Assembly (NCBI GenBank): GCA_965223815.1
Contig: OZ245019.1
Location: 3,968,001 to 4,032,000 of the forward strand
DNA: 64,000 nucleotides
Direction of reading: 5' to 3'
From: HKST-UBA178 sp965223815
GTDB taxonomy: Bacteria; Pseudomonadota; Gammaproteobacteria; Chromatiales; Chromatiaceae
Below are positions 55,601 through 64,000 of the stretch, piece after piece. Made by a program: the position numbers and the translations under genes. A model generated the notes under the pieces. It saw only the letters and a list, made by a program, of their open reading frames with translations, was not told the origin of the DNA and made no database searches. Numbering within the stretch: the stretch's first letter is position 1; each line of letters begins with the position of its first letter.

Positions 55601-57478
55601 TTACGAGTTCCTGATAGAGACAAGCGTGCCCAGGTGCGCCATATTCTGAGTGCGGCTCTTCTTTTTGTAATCCAGTGCATCGCAGACCGCTTCGATCTTC
55701 TGGCAAAAGATGTCCGCATTGAGCGGGATCATCCAAAGGTCACCACCGGGATTATCTCGGTTCGTGCTTTGCCATTGAACCTCGTCATTGAGGGGATGCT
55801 CCGGTCTAAAGGGGTAGATATTGAATATCTTGTGATCGATCTTTGTGATCCAGGAAGCTCCGACTTCAGTGATGGCGCCCCATGAGACTTTGGTGTTCTC
55901 GCTAGTCACGAAGAGCACGAAGATTTTCTGTGTGGAATAACTTTCGACGAAGAACTCTCGGAGGTAGTCGTAGACAGCGCGGCCTTCTGGCACACGGCAT
56001 ACCTCATCATCACAGTTCGTGTACAAGATGTCGTCAGGTGGCACATTGTTGAAAACAAGCATTTGGTAGATGATGTCTGAGAACGACTTGTCCGGGTAAG
56101 TCTGGCTGATCAGAATTCTCTTTTTCTGCGAATCGACCAAAGCCTTCAAACCGAGATCGGGGCTGTTATCACTGATGGACCTGGAAATCGCATCCTCCAT
56201 CGCTTCGCGGGATACATTGACACCCAGCTTAGATAACGCAGTGGCCGCCTCTTCACTGGCTTTTCTGCGAAACGCATCGACAGCCGCTCTAAGCCTCCCT
56301 TCATCGTCTCTCTGCGCCTCTTCCTTGCGCTTCTTCTTGTCGGCGTTGACGATATCCGTATAAGTCTCGCGTCGTTTCAGAATATCTGCCAGCAACTCAT
56401 TCCGAACATACTCCCGTACAGCTTCGTAGCGTGGGTCGTCTGACTTGTAGCCCTGTCGATTACTGAGCGCCATGTCCGGCAGTTCAGTCAGCTCGAACAA
56501 ATCGACATGCAATTGGCCAACGACATAGACCTCGTTCAGCTTGTTCTGCCCGACGATGGGAAGGATATTGAATTCTCCCATCTTCTCATTGGCAAACAAT
56601 GAGATGAAATTATCCGGAAAATCTGTCAGCTCCGCTTTTCTCCCTCGTGTAGTTCGGTAAGCCCCTACCCACCCTTGTACCTCCAGTGAATATTCATGTT
56701 CCTTCCCATCGTTGGCCTTCATGGTGATGGGCATCGCCTTCGTGGCGCGGGCAATAACCAGATCTTCCCGCCTATCCGGATGACTATCAGGAACGAGGTC
56801 ACACAAGGGTTTGAAATCATCACCGAGAGTGATGAGTGCGCATAACTCACCCATGATGCTACGGTCGAAATCATCGATAGTGACATGCTCCTTGCCACGA
56901 GCGACGTGAATGCGGAAATCTGCATCAACCAGGGGAAATATCTTGAGGAGATTGCGCTTGACGGCATTCAGCGTCTTATGAAGCCGATATTGTGGATGAC
57001 GCATGATGATGGCTGAGCCATGATCGGTTATCCGCTCGAAAGTGACCTGCTCGTCTGGAATGGCATTCAGGTCATGGCCGTCCTCTGGATGACGTGTCAG
57101 CACGAAGCCCGATTTCTCTCCATCGGCGACGGTGAGGACATCCACGTCCTCCGACACTGACAGAGCAGCAAGCTTACCAACTCCTTTACGACCCATTTTC
57201 CTGCGACGACCGGACTTCGTTCGCGACTCGGCCTCCGTTGATCGTGAAACGCCTGCTACATTCAGGTATTTCTCTATATCACCTGCCTCGTAGGACATTC
57301 CGTGACCATCATCTTCGACACGAATGTCATCCTTGTTGGACATGATGTAGACGTTCTTCGCATCGGCGTCGTACGCGTTGGCAATGAGTTCGGCAAGTAC
57401 GTAATAGATGTTCGTATACAGGTTCGGCCCGAGCAGTTCCAGTATGCGCGGATCGACGTTCAGTCGATATTTCTTCAC
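55601..57478 (-). CDS. GHKL (Hsp90-like) ATPase fused to a TIR-like domain
   Basis: N-terminal GHKL ATPase: N box LAELIANAYDADA with E30, N34 and D38; G1 EDDGHGM at 55-61; G2 MGRKGVGKLA with G96, G99 and G101. A middle region (about 190-450) ends in a charged coiled coil. The last about 150 residues (from 452) look like a TIR domain: KKRILISQTYPDKSF strand, VPEGRAVYDYLREFF, and WGAITEVGASW with a candidate catalytic E538. TIR domains of this kind commonly cleave NAD+ in defence. 625 residues. It overlaps drmMI by 4 nt. GHKL call firm; TIR call from motif reading. Confidence 0.82.
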   Translation of the reverse strand: MKKYRLNVDPRILELLGPNLYTNIYYVLAELIANAYDADAKNVYIMSNKDDIRVEDDGHGMSYEAGDIEKYLNVAGVSRSTEAESRTKSGRRRKMGRKGVGKLAALSVSEDVDVLTVADGEKSGFVLTRHPEDGHDLNAIPDEQVTFERITDHGSAIIMRHPQYRLHKTLNAVKRNLLKIFPLVDADFRIHVARGKEHVTIDDFDRSIMGELCALITLGDDFKPLCDLVPDSHPDRREDLVIARATKAMPITMKANDGKEHEYSLEVQGWVGAYRTTRGRKAELTDFPDNFISLFANEKMGEFNILPIVGQNKLNEVYVVGQLHVDLFELTELPDMALSNRQGYKSDDPRYEAVREYVRNELLADILKRRETYTDIVNADKKKRKEEAQRDDEGRLRAAVDAFRRKASEEAATALSKLGVNVSREAMEDAISRSISDNSPDLGLKALVDSQKKRILISQTYPDKSFSDIIYQMLVFNNVPPDDILYTNCDDEVCRVPEGRAVYDYLREFFVESYSTQKIFVLFVTSENTKVSWGAITEVGASWITKIDHKIFNIYPFRPEHPLNDEVQWQSTNRDNPGGDLWMIPLNADIFCQKIEAVCDALDYKKKSRTQNMAHLGTLVSIRNS

Positions 57479-60400
57479 TTCTCTCCCCCCTGACGAAAGC
57501 GATATCGTGCTCCTCGCCTCTCACCTTGTCGTTCTACATACCCGCTTGATAGAAGATCGTTGATCGCGGAAGTCCACTTCTCATCCGGAATGTCCGCGTC
57601 GTTGAGAATTTCCGCCTTAGAGTGCCAGCCGGCGTTAGTCTTCAAGTACTCGACAATGACGTTTGCCGGGCCTGCCTCATACTTGAGGCGCGGTTCGGCA
57701 GCCCTGAGGTCGTTGCCCTCATTGGCCGGGCTGGCACCAAAGTCGAGTGAGGGCTGTGATGCGGTTGTGGCAACTGTGCGTTTGCTGCGCGGGGCGCGGG
57801 TTGTCGATTTTTTGGTCTTGGCCCCGTGCAAGCTGTGGGCTACTTCTTCCTCGTAACGCTGACGGTTCAGTTCTGCGAATCGATTAAGGACTTCAGCACG
57901 CGCTTTGTCTGAGATAGTAAATCGAACGCGATCGTTGTCCGCCAGATTCGGCTGTTCGTGGTAGCCGTGTCCGAGGTCGAGGTCATCCCACCCATAGGCA
58001 CGCATGACTGCTGCGTCAATCTCGCAGTGCTGTTCGCGCAGACGTTCGATGAGCCGATCAGTATCGCCAGCGTTGTGGAAACGGTTGTAGAGCCTCGTAA
58101 GGCCAATCGGATTGGCCAGATCGGTCATCACCTCATGACGCAAGCGCAGGTACTCACGGCCAAGTTGGTCGAAGTGAGCGATGTCGGAACCGCCCAAGAA
58201 CGGGAAAGTCTCGACCGCGTCCGACGGTGAAAAATTCAGGTCGAGTTTCATCCGAGAGGATTGTTTCCATACCCATGCATCGACCGGAGATGAATTGAAG
58301 ATTGCCGCATAGGCGTAAGCATCCGCCACGGCGAAGACGACACACTTTTCATGGAAGATGACGTCATTCGGGACTACGGATGGATTGAAATACTTGCCAA
58401 CGCGACCTGCCACGAGGATGTGTTCGAGTGGTCTGGCTTGCGAATCCCAATCCTCTGGATGCTGATCGAAATGGCGACCGCGACCGATCGCGTGGTAGAG
58501 GCCCGGTCGCTTTTCGCCGAATTGCCACCAACGCTCAGGTAGTGGCTTCCGAAGAACGAACTCACCGCGTTCGTTGAGACGCTGGCGTTCCGGCTTTACC
58601 CGCTCTTCGATCCGTTGCCACGGCAATTCGTATTCTTGTGCGCGCTCCTCTGGCCAGTCCCAGAAACTGATCACCCAACGAGTAGGTCGCTGCGTCGGAA
58701 CTGTCTTGAGGTCGTTTCCGTCAAGGTACGGAAAAATAACGTCGGCGTTCTTTAGATCGGCATCCAGCATTTGTTGCGCTTCCTCGGGCGAAAGCACGAA
58801 ACCCTTCCCGAGCACATAAGAGCCAATGAAGGCAATGTTCTGTGCTGCCTTCAGTTCTTTCGGGCTCCACTCCTCCCGATCTGAAAGGTAGGCTGACACG
58901 AATGCGGCTGGGCGCCCGCGCAACGAGCATTCACCTCGCCACCCACCCTTATAAACATGCACACGACTGGTGACAACCGCTGCCTTTCCGGGCCACGGTT
59001 CGTTCGGGTAGGCCGCATGGATGATAGCACCTGCGCCGACCATCGCTTCCAGCCCGACCTGCCGTGTGTCGCCTTCTGCGATGGTGTTGACCGCGAGCAG
59101 ACCAAAGCCGCCGCCTTCACGCAACAGACTCCACGCCCGCAGGAAGAAATAGGCAACCAGATCGGCCGAACCGCGACGCCCCTCGGCAATATGCACAACC
59201 AACCAATCGCGGAAGACAGTGCCAGCCACACCGGTGATACGTTGCCCGCCCAGAAAGGGTGGATTGCCGACCATGCCGTCGAAGCCACCACGTTCGTGTT
59301 CGAACACCTCCGGAAACTCCAACGGCCAATGGAATGGCCGACGCGCAGGCTTGTCGGCGGATAGATCAGTCGAGAGCGCGTTGGTAGATCTCCGTCGCAT
59401 CGAGGTGATCGCGTCCCGGTCACCGTCGATTGCCTGTTCGGCTCGGACGGTCAACGATGCCAATGTGCTTTCCAAACCCACTTCGTTGCCGCCCGCTGCG
59501 AACACTTCACCAATGAACACATCGGCGATACATTCAGGCACTTCAAGCCTGCGGCGAGCGTCGGCGTCAAGATGCGCCATGGCCTCCACATCGCGGATGT
59601 CTCGGATAGGCATTTTGCGCAATCGTTGTCGGAGTTCGATGGCCTCGCGCACGGCATACTCAATATTCTGCCCGAACAAGCGTTGCTGCCCTTTCCCAGT
59701 CGGCGTCATCGATAGTTCGGTGAGCTGATCCAAGTGGTGGATGCCGAGCAGGCTGTCACCACAGCGCAGGTTGTGGTCGAGGAAGCCGAACGGACGACCT
59801 TTGGCCAGCGTCACCAACCAGATCGATAACTTGGCCAGCTCCACGGCGAGTGGATTCAGGTCCACCCCGTATAGGCAGCGCTCGGCGATCAGGCGGCGGG
59901 CGATCACCGTGCGCACATCGGTGTCGCGCGGCAGTGGCTCCTTGTCGTTGGCCGTTTCCAGCACCTCACCATCCACACTCACCGCCTTGCCCGAGGCCTC
60001 GGCCTGCGACCAGGCTTCGACGAGGCGTTCAGCGAGCCAGCGGCATGCCTGAACCAGGAAGGCGCCCGAGCCCATGGCCGGGTCACAGATCTTGAGATCG
60101 AGCAGTTCGGCAGGTGACTTAAGCACCCACTGCTCACGCAAGGTACCCTCTGCAGGCCCCACGTAGGTGATCGGCGTCAGGGTCTCCGTGACGATGGCCT
60201 CCGTGAGCGACTTCGGCGTGTAGTGAGTGCCGGTCTCGCGCCGATCGGAACCGGTCGTGACGATGAAGGCCCCGGCGGGATAGACCAGCGGATAGCCCCA
60301 TGGATCGGTGCGCACCAGATGAGCATAGAGTCCTATGCGATCACGCAATGCGGTATCCCCATGACAGGCAGCCAACAGACGATCGGCGAGGGCTTCGTCA

Positions 60401-61884
60401 ACGGATTTAGCCAGGTCGTTGCGCACGCGGCTGGCGGAACTGCCGGAACGCTCCCGAAGCAGTTCTTCAAGACGGTCACCACCATCCAGCTTGGCGGACT
60501 CCAGCTCGGCCAGGGTGACCCAGGGGGATTTGGCGCTCTTGGTGGCGTCGAGTTCCAACGTGACCTCGGCGGTGCGCTTGACGGTGCGTTCCAGCAGACC
60601 CTCATAGACATATCCGATCTGCTCGACGTCTAGCGCACGGTATGACAACGTCCGCCCCTGGAACTGTTGGATGGCCTCGAGCAACAACAACACGGTACGA
60701 TTGTCGATCGGCAGTGGCCTGGCCGTGTCTGTGCGCCAGTCTGAGTCTTTGGCGCGCCCCTCGAGGAAGGGAAAGCGATCCGGGTCGAAAAGCGAGCCAC
60801 CCAATGCGGGCAGACGCAGATTCTCGTGTTCGATGCCGCCGAAAACGGCGCGGAAGATGGCCAGCAGGCGCGACCAGGCATCCCAGCGGCGCTCCAGTAT
60901 CTCCTCGGATTCCTTGCGTAATTGCATGCGCAGGGTCGAGATCGCGTAGTTGGCCTCGTAACGCTCATCACCCAACAGCAGCAAACCCCGTTCCTCGGCG
61001 GAGAGCAGAAACACCAGGCGCATCATCACCGTCAGTGCCGCCTCGTAGAGCTCTGACTCCTTCACGTCGCGCAGCAGCTCCCGATCACGGTCCTGATCAG
61101 CCTTGTCGAGTGCCTGAATAAGCACTTCGACGGCACGCCGCACCTGCTCACCAAGGGCATCGGTGACTTCGTCCTGATACTTCAGGGATCGGTCGAACAG
61201 CGCGGGTAACTGCTCGGACACATCGACGAAGAAGCGGCGAATGCCCAGCAGATGCACGAAGGCCTGCAAGGTGGTGGGTTCCTGCCCCCAGATACGGGCA
61301 TACCAACTGGCGAATGTGGTGACCGCCCCCACTGGCGCATCCACCAGCATCCAGTGCTCTCCATTGGTCAGCAGCCCGAGACGGCAGCCAGTGGCGCGAC
61401 ACAACTGAACCATACGCTCGGCGGGAGTGACCGCCCATCCGTCAATTTTCTGGGTGGCGTAGAGATCGACACCCTGCTCATAGGTGTGGATGAGCATCAG
61501 CGGCTTGTCGGCATGCTGATCGTCGACCACAGCGAGGCCCGGGGACAGTACCACGCCATGTTCGGCCAAGGTGACATTCAGGTTCGCCGCACACCAATCC
61601 GTACGCTTCAGGACGTCGCCCTTTCCATCCTCGTCGAGTTCCAGGCCACGCGACAACACCTCGTCGATCCAGGCAGCATGCAGTTCGGGAAATCGCGGGT
61701 CCTCCGTCTCCAGTGCCTCACGCCATTCCTCATAGGCCTGCCGCAATCGCTTGCGTTTGAACCCATCAAGCTCTTCCAGGCCCTGCGGGAATGCCTCCTT
61801 CAGTACGGGGACGGCGAGGAACGGGCCAGAGATCTCGATGAGGGACAGCCAGTCGTGGTGCATGTCGTGGGCGATTCCTTTCAA
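57475..61884 (-). CDS. drmMI: DISARM DNA methyltransferase DrmMI (Eco57I-like)
   Basis: N6-adenine methyltransferase that marks host DNA so DISARM spares it. SAM motif DPAMGSGAF is at 601-609 and the catalytic NPPF at 874-877 (MVGNPPFLGG). The N-terminal 580 residues match the Eco57I-type non-catalytic region, and a target-recognition-like domain follows the catalytic core. A basic linker (about 1350-1375) leads to a winged-helix-like tail (VIVEYLKTNAGWHSKAEI). 1469 residues. No separate restriction endonuclease gene is nearby. Overlaps both neighbours by 4 nt. Confidence 0.92.
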   Translation of the reverse strand: MKGIAHDMHHDWLSLIEISGPFLAVPVLKEAFPQGLEELDGFKRKRLRQAYEEWREALETEDPRFPELHAAWIDEVLSRGLELDEDGKGDVLKRTDWCAANLNVTLAEHGVVLSPGLAVVDDQHADKPLMLIHTYEQGVDLYATQKIDGWAVTPAERMVQLCRATGCRLGLLTNGEHWMLVDAPVGAVTTFASWYARIWGQEPTTLQAFVHLLGIRRFFVDVSEQLPALFDRSLKYQDEVTDALGEQVRRAVEVLIQALDKADQDRDRELLRDVKESELYEAALTVMMRLVFLLSAEERGLLLLGDERYEANYAISTLRMQLRKESEEILERRWDAWSRLLAIFRAVFGGIEHENLRLPALGGSLFDPDRFPFLEGRAKDSDWRTDTARPLPIDNRTVLLLLEAIQQFQGRTLSYRALDVEQIGYVYEGLLERTVKRTAEVTLELDATKSAKSPWVTLAELESAKLDGGDRLEELLRERSGSSASRVRNDLAKSVDEALADRLLAACHGDTALRDRIGLYAHLVRTDPWGYPLVYPAGAFIVTTGSDRRETGTHYTPKSLTEAIVTETLTPITYVGPAEGTLREQWVLKSPAELLDLKICDPAMGSGAFLVQACRWLAERLVEAWSQAEASGKAVSVDGEVLETANDKEPLPRDTDVRTVIARRLIAERCLYGVDLNPLAVELAKLSIWLVTLAKGRPFGFLDHNLRCGDSLLGIHHLDQLTELSMTPTGKGQQRLFGQNIEYAVREAIELRQRLRKMPIRDIRDVEAMAHLDADARRRLEVPECIADVFIGEVFAAGGNEVGLESTLASLTVRAEQAIDGDRDAITSMRRRSTNALSTDLSADKPARRPFHWPLEFPEVFEHERGGFDGMVGNPPFLGGQRITGVAGTVFRDWLVVHIAEGRRGSADLVAYFFLRAWSLLREGGGFGLLAVNTIAEGDTRQVGLEAMVGAGAIIHAAYPNEPWPGKAAVVTSRVHVYKGGWRGECSLRGRPAAFVSAYLSDREEWSPKELKAAQNIAFIGSYVLGKGFVLSPEEAQQMLDADLKNADVIFPYLDGNDLKTVPTQRPTRWVISFWDWPEERAQEYELPWQRIEERVKPERQRLNERGEFVLRKPLPERWWQFGEKRPGLYHAIGRGRHFDQHPEDWDSQARPLEHILVAGRVGKYFNPSVVPNDVIFHEKCVVFAVADAYAYAAIFNSSPVDAWVWKQSSRMKLDLNFSPSDAVETFPFLGGSDIAHFDQLGREYLRLRHEVMTDLANPIGLTRLYNRFHNAGDTDRLIERLREQHCEIDAAVMRAYGWDDLDLGHGYHEQPNLADNDRVRFTISDKARAEVLNRFAELNRQRYEEEVAHSLHGAKTKKSTTRAPRSKRTVATTASQPSLDFGASPANEGNDLRAAEPRLKYEAGPANVIVEYLKTNAGWHSKAEILNDADIPDEKWTSAINDLLSSGYVERQGERRGARYRFRQGGEK

Positions 61885-62591
61885 TGCTCTTCCTCATCCG
61901 GATCGGCTATCACCTTTCCCAAATACTCGTGGAATACGGAATTGAGCGCACAAGGAGGTTGCTGGCGCCTCAATACTTTCCATGCTTCTGATTCGGGTAT
62001 CGCGTTCGATAACCATGATGAAGGAAAGCCAAGTTCAATCAGTGCATCATCCAGCGTTTTCCCTACGTCAACGAAATTTTCTTTTGTGAAATACCATCTC
62101 GGATCGACTACAGTGCGAAACTCCAAATAACATTCGTAGATCAATGAAAGGAGCGATATAAAATACGCTCTACAAACTGGCAGGGCATCTGCAAGTGCTG
62201 CTCCTTCTTGCCTGCTTGCATCGGGAATCACCAAGACATGAGAGTCACTATTGAAACGTAACTGCCTGGACAGGCTTTCACGCAGGTGGTCCAGCGTGAC
62301 TTTGTTTAGCGGATTCATTCCCTTATGAACCACATCGTTTCGCACCTCGACGAAATACGATGCCAATGGGTCAGACTTTAGGCTCCTTCGCGCAACCTCG
62401 TACCATCCTTCGAACCCGTCCACACCTTTCATAACAGCTTGAAGTGAAAATGTGACACTTCGCGATGCAGACACAAAAGCACTAAAGAAACATGACGCAT
62501 CGAAACTGAGACACTTAGATTTTTGCAACCTATCAAGGAAATATTCGGTTTCTTGAATTTTGTTTTCGACGAGGCCAAAGGAATCAGACAT
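61881..62591 (-). CDS. HEPN-like protein between drmD and drmMI
   Basis: Mostly helical protein of 236 residues. The stretch ASYFVEVRNDVVHKGMNPL contains R84-x4-H89, with Asn directly after the Arg, the RNxxxH signature of HEPN-fold ribonucleases. Upstream helices (SFDASCFFSAFVSASRSVTF) fit a HEPN first helix pair. No other domain is recognised. It overlaps drmD by 8 nt and drmMI by 4 nt, so it is translated as part of the operon. HEPN proteins in defence loci are commonly RNases or inert partners; activity here is inferred. Confidence 0.65.
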   Translation of the reverse strand: MSDSFGLVENKIQETEYFLDRLQKSKCLSFDASCFFSAFVSASRSVTFSLQAVMKGVDGFEGWYEVARRSLKSDPLASYFVEVRNDVVHKGMNPLNKVTLDHLRESLSRQLRFNSDSHVLVIPDASRQEGAALADALPVCRAYFISLLSLIYECYLEFRTVVDPRWYFTKENFVDVGKTLDDALIELGFPSSWLSNAIPESEAWKVLRRQQPPCALNSVFHEYLGKVIADPDEEEH

Positions 62592-64000
62592 TACTCATCC
62601 CCTCCGGCTTGTTTTCTGGCACCAGAAAGACGACGGCGACCGGGAAGGTGCGATCATCGACCTTGGCATAGCGTGACTTGATGGCCTCGATCTCCTGGAT
62701 GCGTTCCGACGGAATGCGAGCGAGACGGGCCTCCAGCGCGGCAGTGTCACGCCTGAGCTGGGTACGTTCGTCTTCGGTGAATAGCGACAGCTGTTCAGGT
62801 TGCTGATCCTTCTTCAACTCGTTCTGGATCGCCTTTTCGAGTTCGTCGAGCACGGAACCGATGTCGTCGATCTCCCGCTGTTTGCGACTCTGCAGGGTGT
62901 TGGCCAGGAATTTGAGTCGATCCTTGGAGCGGGCTTCAGTCGACCGAAGGATGGCGTCACGATGGTGATCGAAGCGGACCCGAAGGGCATCGAACAGCGA
63001 ATCGTCTGCCGTGATCGGCCGGGCCTCGTCCAGCCACTGCTGGACGCGGGTGACACTCTCCTCACGCCGGAACGACTGATCTCGCAGATAGCCGCCAGCC
63101 ACGGTCAGCTCCTCGTGCAGGCGATGGTGGTTGCCACCTGTGATCACCAGACGGGAGACGACGACCACTGCTGGCTCGTCGACGAGACCGCTCGGCACCA
63201 TGCGGACGGTTACGCGATGCAGTTTCTTCACGTCGTCCTGTGCCCAGACTTCGGCGCGCAACAGGCGCAGGCACATCTGCACCAACCGATGATTCAAGTG
63301 GACCAGGACGACATCGTCGCGCCCATTCGCGGTGGCGTGGTCGAAGGTGATGGGACGTATCTGCTGGGTATGGGGATGACGCAAGCCTTCGAGGCAACGC
63401 GCCCACGAGCCCGACAGTGGCGGCATCCTGAACACACTGCCCGCGGGCATTCCTGCCAGTTGAACGGGTTCCAGTGGGGGCCGACCCGCCAGCGCGAGGC
63501 CAGTCTTCACCGCCATGAGGATGTGTTCTGGCGTGAGGTGAAAGTCCTTCTGGGTCGCGAGGAGACGTTCGTGGAGCTTGGCGATACGCTCCTTCAGCTC
63601 GCGTTCGGCACGCACGAAGCGCCGGGCCTTGGCGATCCTGGCCTCCGCGAGCCGGGTGTCGAGGTCCTTCAGTGAACCTTCGACGAGACCGGACATCTGC
63701 GGCGCGATCACCGGATTGACACTGCCCATGTCGGCACGCATCAACTCCAGCTTTCGCAGCGCACGGAGAATGTCCTCGCCATGGCCTCCGACCGATGCAT
63801 GTCCTTCGTTACCGCCATCGACGGGGTGCCAGATCAGCACTTCCTCCTCTCGCTGCCCGTGTCGGTCGATACGACCGTTGCGCTGTTCCATCACATTGGG
63901 GTTGTAAGGTATCTCCAGATGGATGAGGCAGTTACAGTGGTTCTGCAGGTCGATACCTTCGGAGGCGGCGTCGGTGGCGAGCAGAATGCGGACCGGTGAA
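62584..64000 (-). CDS. drmD: DISARM SNF2-like helicase DrmD, C-terminal part (5' end outside window)
   Basis: The frame is open to the right edge. Motif V ATDAASEGIDLQ and motif VI EQRNGRIDRHGQ show a Swi2/Snf2 helicase; the Walker motifs lie beyond 64000. The long charged C-terminal region ends with RIPSERIQEIEAIKSRYA and FPVAVVFLVPENKPEG, features I associate with DrmD. About 471 codons are visible. It is the most upstream DISARM gene seen, so the operon promoter is probably outside the window. Its position before drmMI matches class 1 DISARM. Confidence 0.85.
   Translation of the reverse strand, partial: SPVRILLATDAASEGIDLQNHCNCLIHLEIPYNPNVMEQRNGRIDRHGQREEEVLIWHPVDGGNEGHASVGGHGEDILRALRKLELMRADMGSVNPVIAPQMSGLVEGSLKDLDTRLAEARIAKARRFVRAERELKERIAKLHERLLATQKDFHLTPEHILMAVKTGLALAGRPPLEPVQLAGMPAGSVFRMPPLSGSWARCLEGLRHPHTQQIRPITFDHATANGRDDVVLVHLNHRLVQMCLRLLRAEVWAQDDVKKLHRVTVRMVPSGLVDEPAVVVVSRLVITGGNHHRLHEELTVAGGYLRDQSFRREESVTRVQQWLDEARPITADDSLFDALRVRFDHHRDAILRSTEARSKDRLKFLANTLQSRKQREIDDIGSVLDELEKAIQNELKKDQQPEQLSLFTEDERTQLRRDTAALEARLARIPSERIQEIEAIKSRYAKVDDRTFPVAVVFLVPENKPEGMSNV

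Noticed and set aside
61252..62130. 292-codon plus-strand frame opposite drmMI and the HEPN-like gene
   Set aside because: It spans two real genes on the other strand and has no domain signature.
62800..63675. 291-codon plus-strand frame opposite drmD
   Set aside because: Antisense of a conserved helicase C-terminus; an effect of GC-rich codon use.

Overview
The window reads as chromosomal DNA of a free-living or symbiotic gammaproteobacterium, probably a sulfur-oxidiser-type (Chromatiales-like) lineage. This rests on gene order and protein character only: secG, tRNA-Leu, glmM-folP-ftsH-rlmE, divergent yhbY, greA and carAB in the usual gammaproteobacterial order, a trxC-type thioredoxin, and a complete 14-subunit complex I operon with separate nuoC and nuoD. 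No species name is claimed.

Left edge to 0.5 kb: the 3' end of a serine recombinase gene runs into an initiator tRNA-fMet on the opposite strand, which looks like the boundary of an integrated element. From 0.6 to 15.2 kb is nuoA-N, all on the minus strand, with a good sigma70-like promoter upstream of nuoA. From 15.3 to 27.9 kb is a minus-strand housekeeping block: tRNA-Leu(GAG), secG, tpiA, glmM, folP, ftsH, rlmE, (yhbY on plus), greA, carB, carA, trxC. From 28.0 to 31.8 kb are plus-strand genes: a DUF692/MNIO-family protein coupled to a GT2 glycosyltransferase, an IS256-family insertion sequence and a bacteriohemerythrin. From 31.9 to 43.4 kb is core again: tRNA-Ser(GCU), csrA, lysC, alaS, recX-recA, thpR, a small cupin, and a histidine kinase/response regulator pair beside a DegP/HtrA protease.

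From 44.1 kb to the right edge is a defence island on the minus strand, transcribed right to left with almost no gaps: drmD (5' part outside the window), a HEPN-like protein, drmMI, a GHKL-ATPase/TIR fusion, a RapA-like SNF2 helicase, an Hsp70/actin-fold ATPase, drmA, drmB and drmC. drmD, drmMI, drmA, drmB and drmC form a class 1 DISARM set. The HEPN-like gene sits between drmD and drmMI, and the three-gene GHKL-TIR/SNF2/Hsp70 module sits between drmMI and drmA. Stop/start overlaps of 1 to 8 nt indicate one operon. This is the strongest candidate here for an undescribed system: a DISARM that carries chaperone-type ATPases and two candidate cell-suicide effectors (TIR and HEPN). That combined function is inference; the domain calls come from motifs read in the protein sequences.

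No CRISPR array, prophage structural genes or rRNA genes were seen.
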